From contig NC_022524.1 in the NCBI RefSeq assembly GCF_000473245.1, positions 2,132,501-2,196,500 on the forward strand: a stretch of 64,000 nucleotides of DNA. The letters run 5' to 3'. Made by a program: the position numbers and the translations under genes. Within the stretch, counting starts at the first letter, position 1, and every line of letters begins with the position of its first letter. The DNA is from Bacillus infantis NRRL B-14911 (GTDB taxonomy: Bacteria; Bacillota; Bacilli; Bacillales; Cytobacillaceae). Shown here piece by piece: positions 17,437 to 25,533 of this stretch. The notes under the pieces are model-generated. The model worked only from the letters and a program-made list of their open reading frames with translations, was not told the origin of the DNA and searched no databases.

Positions 17437-18552
17437 ATGGAACAAAGAACGGTTTCGCCATTACAAAAGGCAGAAGAAATTTTTCCGGTCAAGGAAGTCG
17501 ACTATCTTGAAATTTATACAGGCAATGCCAAACAGGCCAGCCATTACCTCTGCACATGCTTTGGCTTCAAGCCTGTCGCTTATTCAGGGCTTGAGACAGG
17601 AAACAGGGAGACAGTGTCATATGTACTGCAGCAGCGAAAAATCAGGCTGGTAGTGACAGGCTCGCTCACAGAGGAAACAAAGGTGGCTGCTTTTGTGAAG
17701 AAGCACGGTGACGGCGTCAAAGATATCGCCCTTGCTGTTGATGATGTTGAAAGTGCTTACAAAGGTGCGGTAGAGCGCGGCGCAATTGAACTGGTTCCGC
17801 CATTTGAGCTGGAGGATGACCATGGCAAGCTCAAAAAGGCGGTGATCGGTACATATGGAGATACCATACACACTTTGGTGGAACGGAATCATTATAAGGG
17901 TGCCTTTATGCCGGGTTATGAGCCATATGAAACGAAGGCCCCATTCGAGGATGCCGGCTTCATCGGCATCGATCATGTGGTCGGAAATGTGGAAGAAATG
18001 GAAGAATGGGTGAACTATTACGCCAATGTCATGGGATTCAAGGAAATGAAGCATTTCACCGATTCTGACATCAGCACAGAATATTCCGCACTCATGTCCA
18101 AAGTGATGCATAACGGCGGAAGAATCAAGTTCCCGATTAATGAACCGGCAGAAGGGAAAAGGAAATCGCAGATCCAGGAGTTCCTGGAATTCTATAATGG
18201 GGCAGGCGTACAGCATTTGGCCATCCTAACAGAGGATATTGTTCAGACGGTATCTGTCCTCAGAAAAAATGGGGTTGAATTCCTTGATACTCCTTCTTCC
18301 TATTATGAGATGCTGTCTGAGAGGGTCGGCCAAATAGACGAAGAGATTGATAAGCTGAAAGAGCTCAGCATTCTGGTAGACAGGGATGATGAAGGCTACC
18401 TCTTGCAGATCTTTACAAAGCCGGTCGTCGACAGGCCTACTTTATTCATCGAAATCATCCAGCGCAAAGGAGCAAGAGGGTTTGGCGAAGGCAATTTCAA
18501 GGCGCTGTTCGAGTCGATTGAAAGAGAGCAGGAAAGACGCGGAAACCTGTAA
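17437..18552 (+). CDS. hppD: 4-hydroxyphenylpyruvate dioxygenase
   Basis: The 371-residue non-haem iron enzyme converts 4-hydroxyphenylpyruvate to homogentisate. It has two vicinal-oxygen-chelate halves. The iron ligands fit His180 (FIGIDHVVG), His260 (GVQHLA) and Glu339 (LFIEII). The C-terminus keeps the typical GFGEGNFKALFESIE. TTGGAGG precedes the ATG; 100 nt separate it from E3, still on the same strand with no terminator seen. It opens the homogentisate branch completed by fumarylacetoacetase and homogentisate dioxygenase. Confidence 0.95.
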   Translation: MEQRTVSPLQKAEEIFPVKEVDYLEIYTGNAKQASHYLCTCFGFKPVAYSGLETGNRETVSYVLQQRKIRLVVTGSLTEETKVAAFVKKHGDGVKDIALAVDDVESAYKGAVERGAIELVPPFELEDDHGKLKKAVIGTYGDTIHTLVERNHYKGAFMPGYEPYETKAPFEDAGFIGIDHVVGNVEEMEEWVNYYANVMGFKEMKHFTDSDISTEYSALMSKVMHNGGRIKFPINEPAEGKRKSQIQEFLEFYNGAGVQHLAILTEDIVQTVSVLRKNGVEFLDTPSSYYEMLSERVGQIDEEIDKLKELSILVDRDDEGYLLQIFTKPVVDRPTLFIEIIQRKGARGFGEGNFKALFESIEREQERRGNL

Positions 18553-18580
18553 TTCTTATAAACAGAAAGGGGGTTCTCCT

Positions 18581-19672
18581 ATGGATCGGATTTTAACGAA
18601 GGAAAGCATCAGGGGAATCACCCCTTATCCTTTAGGGATAGCTGCAGAAGAATTAAAAGAAAAATACAAGCTTTCCCGCATCAGAAGCCTTGCAGACAAT
18701 GAAAATGCATACGGCTGCTCAAAGCTAGTCAGTTTAGCCATGAGCAAACAGCCCGGAAACCTCTCCCGCTACCCTGATGGGGCATGTTCAGCGCTCAAAC
18801 GGACATTGGGCAATTTCCTCAATCTGCCTTCTGCGTATATTTCAATCGGCAACGGTTCCGAGGAACTCATCAGGCTTCTGGCAAGAGCCTATATCAGTGA
18901 AGGTGATGAAGCAATCATGGCAGACCTTACCTTTCCCAGGTACAAGGCAAATGTCGTGATTGAAGGCGGAAAGGCTGTCGAAGTCCCGCTTAAAGATGGC
19001 TTACACGATCTAGTAGAGATGGGCAGCCGCATGAGCTCCAGAACAAAGATGATCTTTATCTGCAATCCAAACAACCCGACAGGTACAGCTTTATGTAAAG
19101 AGGCTATTCAGCAATTCATCGCTGCTGTACCGGCACATATACTTATCGTTCTGGATGAAGCCTATTATGAATATATGAACCATGAAAAAAGGACTGAGGC
19201 AGAAAAACTGCTTACCTTCCACGATAATGTTGCAGTATTGCGGACATTTTCAAAAGCATACGGGCTTGCAGGGCTCCGGGCAGGATATGGAATGATGCAT
19301 CCATCCATCATAGCAGAGCTGGATAAGGTAAGGGAGGTATTCAATGTGAATGCCCTCTCACAGGCCGCAGCCATAGCAGCGCTGGAGGATCAGTATTTTG
19401 TCAGGATGAGTGGAGAAAAGAACAGAACGGAAAGAGAAAGAATGCGCGGCCGTATTCAAGAGCTTGGATTCATGTGTTATGCCTCAGAAGCTAACTTTCT
19501 TTTCATTCAAGGGGCACTTGCTGAAAAGCTCATGGAATCAGGCATCATCGTCAGGAAATTTACTCATGCAAGCTTTCAGGGAGAGGCTGTCAGATTAACA
19601 ATCGGTACAGAGGAAGATAATGATGCAGTTCTTGAAGCTATTGGCCAGGCCGTGAGGGGGAGGAGAGTGTAA
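18581..19672 (+). CDS. PLP-dependent aminotransferase, HisC-like, probably aromatic
   Basis: The 363-residue fold-type I aminotransferase resembles histidinol-phosphate aminotransferases: ITPYPLGI, GNGSEELIRLL, CNPNNPTGT, VLDEAYYEY and the PLP lysine in FSKAYGLAGLRAGYG. ATG 18581 is set by AAAGGGGG at proper spacing. In this operon it most likely transaminates tyrosine or phenylalanine to the matching aryl-pyruvate; HisC-family enzymes commonly accept aromatic amino acids. A true histidine biosynthetic role is unlikely away from other his genes. Confidence 0.8.
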   Translation: MDRILTKESIRGITPYPLGIAAEELKEKYKLSRIRSLADNENAYGCSKLVSLAMSKQPGNLSRYPDGACSALKRTLGNFLNLPSAYISIGNGSEELIRLLARAYISEGDEAIMADLTFPRYKANVVIEGGKAVEVPLKDGLHDLVEMGSRMSSRTKMIFICNPNNPTGTALCKEAIQQFIAAVPAHILIVLDEAYYEYMNHEKRTEAEKLLTFHDNVAVLRTFSKAYGLAGLRAGYGMMHPSIIAELDKVREVFNVNALSQAAAIAALEDQYFVRMSGEKNRTERERMRGRIQELGFMCYASEANFLFIQGALAEKLMESGIIVRKFTHASFQGEAVRLTIGTEEDNDAVLEAIGQAVRGRRV

Positions 19673-19674
19673 AA

Positions 19675-20295
19675 GTGGAAATCCCGGTGTCTTCCCTATC
19701 CTGGCAGGAGGGGTACAAAATCCTGTCAGGATCCATTCTTCCCCGTCCCATCGCCTTTGTAACGACCATGGACAACAGCGGCAACGTCAATGCAGCACCA
19801 TTCAGCTTTTTTACAGCCGTCTGTGCGAACCCCCTGCTTGTATGCTTTTCCCCTATGCGAAAGGGAACAGACGGAAAGAAAAAAGATACACTTCTTAATA
19901 TTGAAGAAACCGGGGAGTTTGTCATCAATATCGTCAGCAGAAGTATGGCAGAGAAAATGAATATATGTGCAGCGGATTATGCACGTGAAGTAAATGAACT
20001 GGAAATGGCGGGGCTGGAGCAGGAAAGAAGCGCTAGTGTGAAGCCGCCGAGAATTAAGCGTTCCCAAGTCCATCTTGAATGCACTCTCCATCAGCTCCTG
20101 CACTTTGGAGACGGTCCAGGGTCTGGAAGCCTGGTGATTGGCATGGTTAGGCATGTGCAGGTGAATGATGACCTGTATCATAATGGGAAAATCGACACTG
20201 AAAAGCTGGATCCGGTTGGAAGGCTGGCGGGACATATGTATACTGGCCCGCTTGCAGATGTTTTCGAGATTATCAGAAAATCAGATCCGGGGTGA
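19675..20295 (+). CDS. Flavin reductase-like FMN-binding protein
   Basis: The 206-residue protein has the split-barrel flavin reductase pattern: SILPRPIAFVTT, NAAPFSFFTAVCANPLLVCFSP and GEFVINIVS. GTG 19675 follows GGGGAGGAG, 2 nt after the aminotransferase stop. No partner monooxygenase is encoded here, and its step in aromatic degradation is unclear; it might reduce flavin for an oxygenase elsewhere or act on a pathway intermediate. Confidence 0.8.
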   Translation: MEIPVSSLSWQEGYKILSGSILPRPIAFVTTMDNSGNVNAAPFSFFTAVCANPLLVCFSPMRKGTDGKKKDTLLNIEETGEFVINIVSRSMAEKMNICAADYAREVNELEMAGLEQERSASVKPPRIKRSQVHLECTLHQLLHFGDGPGSGSLVIGMVRHVQVNDDLYHNGKIDTEKLDPVGRLAGHMYTGPLADVFEIIRKSDPG

Positions 20296-20299
20296 TGGA

Positions 20300-21217
20300 A
20301 TGAAGTTCATAACCTTTCAAAAACAGGATGGATCGGTCAGGTCCGGCTGGCTGGAGGGCACTGCTGCTGTTGATATGCATGAAGCTTCGAAGGGAATCCT
20401 CCCAAAAACATTATTGGCATTTTTAGAAAATCATCCATTTTTCATGGAGCAGATTGAGTCACATCCTGAATGGAAAGAATCGGGCAGCGGTGCTTACCCT
20501 TTGGAGGAAGTAACACTGAAGGCTCCGCTTCCATGCCCAAAAAGCTTCCGTGACTTTTATGCTTTTGAGGAGCATGTCAAAACAGCCCGGGAAAACAGGG
20601 GCCTGGAAATGGTTAAAGAATGGTATGAGCTGCCGGTATTTTATTTTTCCAACCATCTATCCATAAAAGGGACAGGTGAGCCTATTACTCTGCCTGCGGG
20701 CTGCAGCAAGCTGGACTATGAATTGGAAATTGCCTGCATCATCGGCAAAGAAGGCCAAAATATCTCTGCCAAAGAGGCGGACGGATATATTTTTGGATAC
20801 TGCATCTTAAATGACTGGAGTGCCAGGGATATTCAAAGAAAAGAAATGAAGGTCGGTCTTGGACCGGCAAAAGGAAAGGATTTTGCCACTTCGATCGGCC
20901 CTTATATTGTGACAAAAGATGAGCTGGAGAGCTATCGGATGGACAATGGGTATGATTTGGATATGACAGCGAAAGTGAACGGGATCCTGCTGTCAGAAGG
21001 AAATCTTAAGGATATCTATTATTCATTCAGTGAAATGATAGAGAGGGCTTCAGAGAATACCACACTTTACCCTGGGGAGCTGATTGGTTCTGGTACAGTA
21101 GGGACCGGCTGCATCCTTGAGCTCGGGGAAGATGTTCACCGCTGGCTTAAGCCCGGCGATACGGTAGAGCTGGAAATCACGGGTCTTGGAAAGCTGTTAA
21201 ATACGATTTCAGACTGA
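20300..21217 (+). CDS. Fumarylacetoacetate hydrolase family protein, probable fumarylacetoacetase
   Basis: The 305-residue protein has the FAH-family core: LDYELEIACIIGKEG, FGYCILNDWSARDIQ, GPAKGKDFATSIGPYIVT, GELIGSGTVGTGC and GDTVELEITGLG. The acidic metal-site residues lie in the DYELEIA segment. It would cleave fumarylacetoacetate to fumarate and acetoacetate. ATG 20300 has GGGGTGAT before it. No maleylacetoacetate isomerase is found in the operon, so that step is done elsewhere or is bypassed by hydrolysis of maleylacetoacetate. Confidence 0.85.
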   Translation: MKFITFQKQDGSVRSGWLEGTAAVDMHEASKGILPKTLLAFLENHPFFMEQIESHPEWKESGSGAYPLEEVTLKAPLPCPKSFRDFYAFEEHVKTARENRGLEMVKEWYELPVFYFSNHLSIKGTGEPITLPAGCSKLDYELEIACIIGKEGQNISAKEADGYIFGYCILNDWSARDIQRKEMKVGLGPAKGKDFATSIGPYIVTKDELESYRMDNGYDLDMTAKVNGILLSEGNLKDIYYSFSEMIERASENTTLYPGELIGSGTVGTGCILELGEDVHRWLKPGDTVELEITGLGKLLNTISD

Positions 21218-21231
21218 AAGGGGGAGAAGGC

Positions 21232-22383
21232 TTGTACTACAGGCAAATGGGGAGGATCCCGCACAAACGCCACACGATGTTTAAAAAAGAAGATGGGTCC
21301 CTTTTCAGGGAGCAAGTCATGGGAACAAAGGGCTTTTCGGGGACTCAGTCAATTTTGTATCATCATTTTATGCCGACAGAAACAGAAGAGGTATCCCTCT
21401 CAGGCAGCTATCTTCCAGAATATGAGGAAATGGCGGCACTTAAACACCGGCATCTTCTGACGGAGAACATCAAGCACGGAGGAAATGCCCTTCAAGCAAG
21501 GGAATATCTGCTTGGAAACGATGATCTGCTGATCGCTTATGCTAATATCTCAGAAAATATGCAGGATTATTACCGGAACAGCGATGGAGATGAGATGTAC
21601 TATATCCATTATGGAAACGGCATGTTTGAAACGATGTTCGGGACAATCAGCTATGGGCCGGGGGACTATATTGTCATTCCGATTGGCACGATTTTCAGGA
21701 TCATTCCGGAAAAAGACACAAAGGCACTTATTGTTGAATCATTCAGCCAGATTACGACTCCAAAAAGGTACAGAAATGAGTACGGACAGCTGCTTGAGCA
21801 CAGCCCATTCTGCGAGCGTGATATCCGTGGCCCTGAAAAACTGGAGACCCATACAGAAAGAGGGCCTCATAAGGTAGTCACAAAAACGAGGGGCCATCTT
21901 CATGAACATATTCTTGCCCATCATCCTCTTGATGTCGAGGGGTGGGACGGGTATCTATATCCATGGGCCTTCAATATTTCCGATTTTGAGCCGATTACCG
22001 GCCGTGTCCACCAGCCGCCGCCAGTCCACCAGACATTTGAAGGGCATAATTTTGTTGTCTGCTCATTCGTCCCGCGATTATATGATTATCATCCGGAAAG
22101 CATCCCGGCACCCTATTACCACAGCAATGTGAACAGTGATGAGCTTTTATATTATGTCGAAGGGAATTTCATGAGCCGAAAAGGGATCAAGGAAGGCTCC
22201 ATCACCCTTCATCCCGGAGGAATCCCGCACGGCCCTCACCCGGGAAAGACAGAGGCAAGCATTGGCAAAAAGGAAACACTGGAGCTGGCTGTTATGATAG
22301 ATACTTTTAAGCCTTTAAAGGTTGTGAAGAAGGCAAGGAAATATGAAGATGAAAATTATATGTATTCCTGGCTGGAGAAGTGA
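21232..22383 (+). CDS. hmgA: Homogentisate 1,2-dioxygenase
   Basis: The 383-residue cupin enzyme opens the homogentisate ring to maleylacetoacetate. It matches bacterial homogentisate dioxygenases: QMGRIPHKRHTMF at the N-terminus, YPWAFNISDFEPITGR, and the C-terminal cupin with YYHSNVNSDELLYY and GGIPHGPHPG that supplies the iron ligands. Start is TTG 21232 with AAAGGGGG before it. It is the last gene of the operon and is followed by a terminator. Confidence 0.93.
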   Translation: MYYRQMGRIPHKRHTMFKKEDGSLFREQVMGTKGFSGTQSILYHHFMPTETEEVSLSGSYLPEYEEMAALKHRHLLTENIKHGGNALQAREYLLGNDDLLIAYANISENMQDYYRNSDGDEMYYIHYGNGMFETMFGTISYGPGDYIVIPIGTIFRIIPEKDTKALIVESFSQITTPKRYRNEYGQLLEHSPFCERDIRGPEKLETHTERGPHKVVTKTRGHLHEHILAHHPLDVEGWDGYLYPWAFNISDFEPITGRVHQPPPVHQTFEGHNFVVCSFVPRLYDYHPESIPAPYYHSNVNSDELLYYVEGNFMSRKGIKEGSITLHPGGIPHGPHPGKTEASIGKKETLELAVMIDTFKPLKVVKKARKYEDENYMYSWLEK

Positions 22384-22410
22384 GGGAAGTGGTGATTTTT
22401 TAAAAAATGT

Positions 22411-22446
22411 ACGGACTGTATGCTATATGTGTACAGTCTGTTTTGT
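22411..22446 (+). terminator. Terminator of the aromatic catabolic operon
   Basis: A 10-bp stem (22411-22420 with 22432-22441, one G-T pair) precedes a T-rich stretch. Confidence 0.7.
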
Positions 22447-22464
22447 TTGAGGATGGGGCTGTTG

Positions 22465-22592
22465 CTTTGCGTTCCAGGCACTTCGCTTTCCACGGGGCGG
22501 CGCTGAGCTTCCTCGTCGCTGCCGCTCCTGCGGAATCTCAGCTTTGCCGCTGCAATCCCGCAGGAGTCTACGTGCCTCCACTCCAAGCAACA
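22465..22592 (+). repeat. Interspersed GC-rich repeat, copy 1
   Basis: This stretch carries the segments CTTCGCTTTCCACGGGGCGG, CTGAGC-TCCTCGTCGCT and CCCGCAGGAGTCTACGTGCC. A second copy lies inverted at 39515-39642. Elements with this wording recur between genes in many Bacillaceae genomes, from general knowledge. Both copies are in gene-free DNA next to operon ends. The rest of the 22384-22811 gap holds the operon terminator and no other gene I can support. Confidence 0.75.
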
Positions 22593-22811
22593 GGGTTTTT
22601 AAAATTTATGTGCAATAATACGTTGCAAGCTAAGAGTTTCAGTTTCTATTATTTTTCGCAATCCTTACTCTCTTTTTATATCCTTTGGAAACATTATTAA
22701 GTTCAACATCCGTACCTTGGTAGTTTTCCCGACTGTTGCCAAGGAGTTCAATATCTACATCCCAACAAATATAAACTTCCCTTAGCTCCAGCAGACATTT
22801 CTTTATCCAGC

Positions 22812-23558
22812 CTAAGCCTTCTGCCTGCCTCTATAAATAGCCTCCCTCAGTTCCAGAGCATAGGGTTCAAGGTTTGGCATGCCCATCTCGCGGGCCATGC
22901 TGATTTCTTTTTCAATATCATAAGGAAGGCGGACCATTTCGATTGAAAAAGGGGCCGGCTCTTCCGAAAGATATGTACCATGCAGGATAACAAAAGAGGC
23001 TTCCGGCACATCAAGCGGATTGCCGACGCTTCCAGTGTTGAACAGGACCTTTTTGGGATCAATCGGCTCCAGCATAGCAGCATGGATATCTCCATACCCG
23101 ACTACGTCAGGAATGATTTCCCTTTTATCTTCGTCAATGAAATCGCTTGCCCCGAACATAGCCTCCCGTTCCTCAATCGGGTGGAGCATCGGCACTACCC
23201 GGTGGTAAATGCTTTTAGCGGAAGCATGAAAAAGTCTGATATATTTTCCGCTCATCATAAAGTCATGATGAAAAGGAAGGGTACCTAAATAGTCCATTCC
23301 TTCCTTGCCGATTTGTTCCTGATGCCATTGAAGATCAGGAAAATCGGCCGGCTTCTGGATAAAGTCATCCCAATTTCCGCGCACAACTACTTCACATTTT
23401 TCTTGAACCCGCGCTATCGCTTTCTTTGAATGCGGCCCTTTCCCGACGAGGTCGCCGAGACAAAAGATCCGGTCGATCCTCCGCTCCTCTAAATAACCCA
23501 GCACCCGATCGAGTGCGGTGATATTTCCGTGTATATCTGAAATTACTGCAATGCTCAT
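22812..23558 (-). CDS. Metallophosphoesterase (YfcE/MJ0936-like)
   Basis: The 248-residue protein shows all dimetal phosphoesterase motifs: SDIHGN, CLGDLVGKGP, VVRGNWDD, LFHASAKS, VGYGDIHA (Asp where many relatives have His) and NTGSVGNP. It is cytoplasmic, with no signal peptide. Substrate is unknown; the family includes phosphodiesterases and nucleotide phosphatases. It lies after the DegV gene on the same strand but has a terminator between them. Confidence 0.8.
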   Translation of the reverse strand: MSIAVISDIHGNITALDRVLGYLEERRIDRIFCLGDLVGKGPHSKKAIARVQEKCEVVVRGNWDDFIQKPADFPDLQWHQEQIGKEGMDYLGTLPFHHDFMMSGKYIRLFHASAKSIYHRVVPMLHPIEEREAMFGASDFIDEDKREIIPDVVGYGDIHAAMLEPIDPKKVLFNTGSVGNPLDVPEASFVILHGTYLSEEPAPFSIEMVRLPYDIEKEISMAREMGMPNLEPYALELREAIYRGRQKA

Positions 23559-23609
23559 TCGTTCATCTCCCTTTGCTGCATCTCATTCTAATAGTTTCGC
23601 TTTTTCCAT

Positions 23610-23652
23610 AAAAAAAACCTCCCAAAACAAGAAGATTCCTGTTCGGAAGGTG
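23610..23652 (-). terminator. Terminator after the DegV gene
   Basis: ACCTTCC and its complement GGGAGGT flank a longer AT-rich stem-loop, and eight T residues follow on the minus strand. Confidence 0.75.
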
Positions 23653-23660
23653 CAGTATAT

Positions 23661-24512
23661 TTATTCAAAATGCCAGACGACAGCAACGGTGCCTTCCCCG
23701 GCATGCACAGCAATTGTTGAACTGATTTCCCCGATGAAGGTACCCATTTCAGGAAACCTGGTTAAAATCTCTTTTTCAATTTCCTGTGCTTTTTCAAGGA
23801 CATTGCCATGCATGATCTGTACTTGTTTTATTCTGTGTTTCTCTGCAGATTCTTCAAGAAGCTCTATCATCCGCCGTACGGCTTTTTTCTCCGAACGCAC
23901 CTTATCAAAAAGCTGAAATTCTCCATTCCGGTCAACGTGGATAATCGGCTTTACTTTTAGTATGCTTCCCAGGAGATACTGAGTCCCGGACATTCTTCCG
24001 CCCTTGTAGAATTGGTCAAGATTGCCCAGCAGGATATAATTCTCAAACTGATTGGCTTCAAGCCTTAGTGTTTGGGCAATTTCTTTCCAGTCCGTATCTT
24101 GGGATTGAAGCTCGATCCCCTTATTCAGCAGGCCGGTAATGATATAAGACATCATCTTTGAGTCTACTGTTTCAACTGGAAAGCCTGCTATCTCTGCGCC
24201 CTGCATGCAGCTGTTCAGGGTGCCGCTCAATTTGGAAGAGATGTGGACAGCGATTGCACAGTCATAATCAGCTTTTAATTTTTCAAACAGCTCGGCGAAT
24301 TTACCGACAGAAGGCTGTGATGTTTTCGGAACTTCTTTTTCAGCTTTTAGTTTCATATATAAATCATCAGAGGATAAATCGATCCCATCCTCATAGGTGC
24401 CCGATGAAAATGCAATGGTAAGAGGCATTACATAAACATCCTGATGCTGCTCAAGCTCCTTGGTGATAAATGCTGTGCTGTCTGTAATCCAAGCAATTCG
24501 TTTATTTGTCAT
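23661..24512 (-). CDS. DegV family fatty-acid-binding protein
   Basis: The 283-residue protein matches the DegV fold: IAWITDSTAFI, VYVMPLTIAFSSGTYEDGIDL, KTSQPSVGKFAELFEKL, SSKLSGTLNS and GRMSGTQYLLGSILKVKPI. DegV/FakB proteins bind a single fatty acid and, as FakB, present it to the kinase FakA for acyl-phosphate formation. No fakA is in the window. Role here is by family only. Confidence 0.85.
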   Translation of the reverse strand: MTNKRIAWITDSTAFITKELEQHQDVYVMPLTIAFSSGTYEDGIDLSSDDLYMKLKAEKEVPKTSQPSVGKFAELFEKLKADYDCAIAVHISSKLSGTLNSCMQGAEIAGFPVETVDSKMMSYIITGLLNKGIELQSQDTDWKEIAQTLRLEANQFENYILLGNLDQFYKGGRMSGTQYLLGSILKVKPIIHVDRNGEFQLFDKVRSEKKAVRRMIELLEESAEKHRIKQVQIMHGNVLEKAQEIEKEILTRFPEMGTFIGEISSTIAVHAGEGTVAVVWHFE

Positions 24513-24685
24513 TTAACATATCCTTTACAGAAAGATTGTAGTGCTGTTGTAAGCCATTTCATTATACACGAACTTCTCTATGAATGTTTCAAAAGTTTTG
24601 TGAACGCCAATGGTAACTTTAAACAAAGGAAATAGCAATATTCTACAGGAAGAAAAAGGAGAATTCAGCAGGTAGCTAGAACTAT

Positions 24686-24698
24686 ATATTCAGAATAT
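24686..24698 (+). promoter_or_regulatory. Small perfect palindrome before the beta-oxidation operon
   Basis: ATATTC and GAATAT flank one base, 24 nt before the first gene and next to its AAGGAGG. It overlaps a possible -10 (TATATT). It does not fit the B. subtilis FadR consensus, so the regulator is unknown. Confidence 0.35.
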
Positions 24699-24722
24699 TC
24701 TTTAAAAAGGAGGATTGCCCGA

Positions 24723-25490
24723 ATGCATATGAAAAACATATCAGCTGTTGTAACTGGCGGTGCATCAGGACTGGGCGAGGCTGCAGCAAGAAGGATCATA
24801 GAGAAGGGAGGCAGAGTTTGCATTGTTGATATGTCTGGTGACAAGGGCAGCAGCATTCAAAAAGAGCTTGGCAGCAGCTGCCTGTTTGTCAAAGCAGATG
24901 TTACAGATGCCCATCAAGCGTCCGAAGCTTTCAACTCAGCCATTGAGAGGTTTGGTAGCATAAACGTATGCATTAACTGCGCAGGCATTGCAGCGGGTCA
25001 AAAGGTAATAAGCAAAAGGGGGGTACATGATCTCGAATTATTCTCAAAAGTAATATCAGTCAATTTGATTGGCACCTTCAATATGATCCGGCTGGTTGCA
25101 GAAAAGATGAAGAATAATGAACCAGATGAAGGAGGGGAAAGAGGAGTCATTATCAGCACCTCTTCTGTTGCTGCCTTTGAAGGGCAGGTCGGGCAGGCAG
25201 CCTACAGTGCTTCCAAAGGAGGCGTGGCAAGCATGACCCTTCCGATTGCCAGGGAACTGGCTGAATACGGCATTAGGGTGATGGCAATTGCCCCTGGCCT
25301 GTTTCATACTCCCATGTTTGATTCTTTGCCTGAGGAAGCAAAGTCTGCACTTGGCAAAACGGTCCCGTTTCCCCGCCGTCTTGGCTTTCCAGAGGAATTT
25401 GCTTTGCTGGCACAAAGTATAATAGAAAACCCGATGCTCAATGGAGAGACCATCCGGCTTGACGGGGCAATCCGCATGCAGCCGAAGTGA
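24723..25490 (+). CDS. Short-chain dehydrogenase, 3-hydroxyacyl-CoA dehydrogenase type 2-like
   Basis: The 255-residue SDR has the cofactor motif TGGASGLGEAAA, the NCAGIA segment, the catalytic Ser in ISTSSVAAFEG and the YSASK motif. GQVGQAAYSASKGGVASMTLPIARELAEYGIRV followed by FHTPMFDSLPEEA matches the type II 3-hydroxyacyl-CoA dehydrogenase (HSD17B10) group. It opens an operon with acyl-CoA dehydrogenase, thiolase and acyl-CoA ligase genes, supporting a 3-hydroxyacyl-CoA oxidation role with NAD+. Confidence 0.85.
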   Translation: MHMKNISAVVTGGASGLGEAAARRIIEKGGRVCIVDMSGDKGSSIQKELGSSCLFVKADVTDAHQASEAFNSAIERFGSINVCINCAGIAAGQKVISKRGVHDLELFSKVISVNLIGTFNMIRLVAEKMKNNEPDEGGERGVIISTSSVAAFEGQVGQAAYSASKGGVASMTLPIARELAEYGIRVMAIAPGLFHTPMFDSLPEEAKSALGKTVPFPRRLGFPEEFALLAQSIIENPMLNGETIRLDGAIRMQPK

Positions 25491-25505
25491 GATATTAATT
25501 ATTGA

Positions 25506-25519
25506 TGTAAGCGTTTTCT
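25506..25519 (+). promoter_or_regulatory. CcpA cre box within the beta-oxidation operon
   Basis: TGTAAGCGTTTTCT fits the relaxed cre consensus TGWAANCGNTNWCW. It lies between the SDR gene and the acyl-CoA dehydrogenase gene, where it could act as a roadblock or control an internal promoter. Confidence 0.6.
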
Positions 25520-25533
25520 AAGGGGGGAGGAGC

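Noticed and set aside
18386-18580. Extended N-terminus of the HisC-like aminotransferase
   Set aside because: It overlaps the hppD 3' end in another frame; ATG 18581 has its own ribosome site and begins the conserved part.
20165-20299. Extended N-terminus of the fumarylacetoacetase gene
   Set aside because: It overlaps the flavin reductase-like gene; ATG 20300 has GGGGTGAT and starts the conserved domain.
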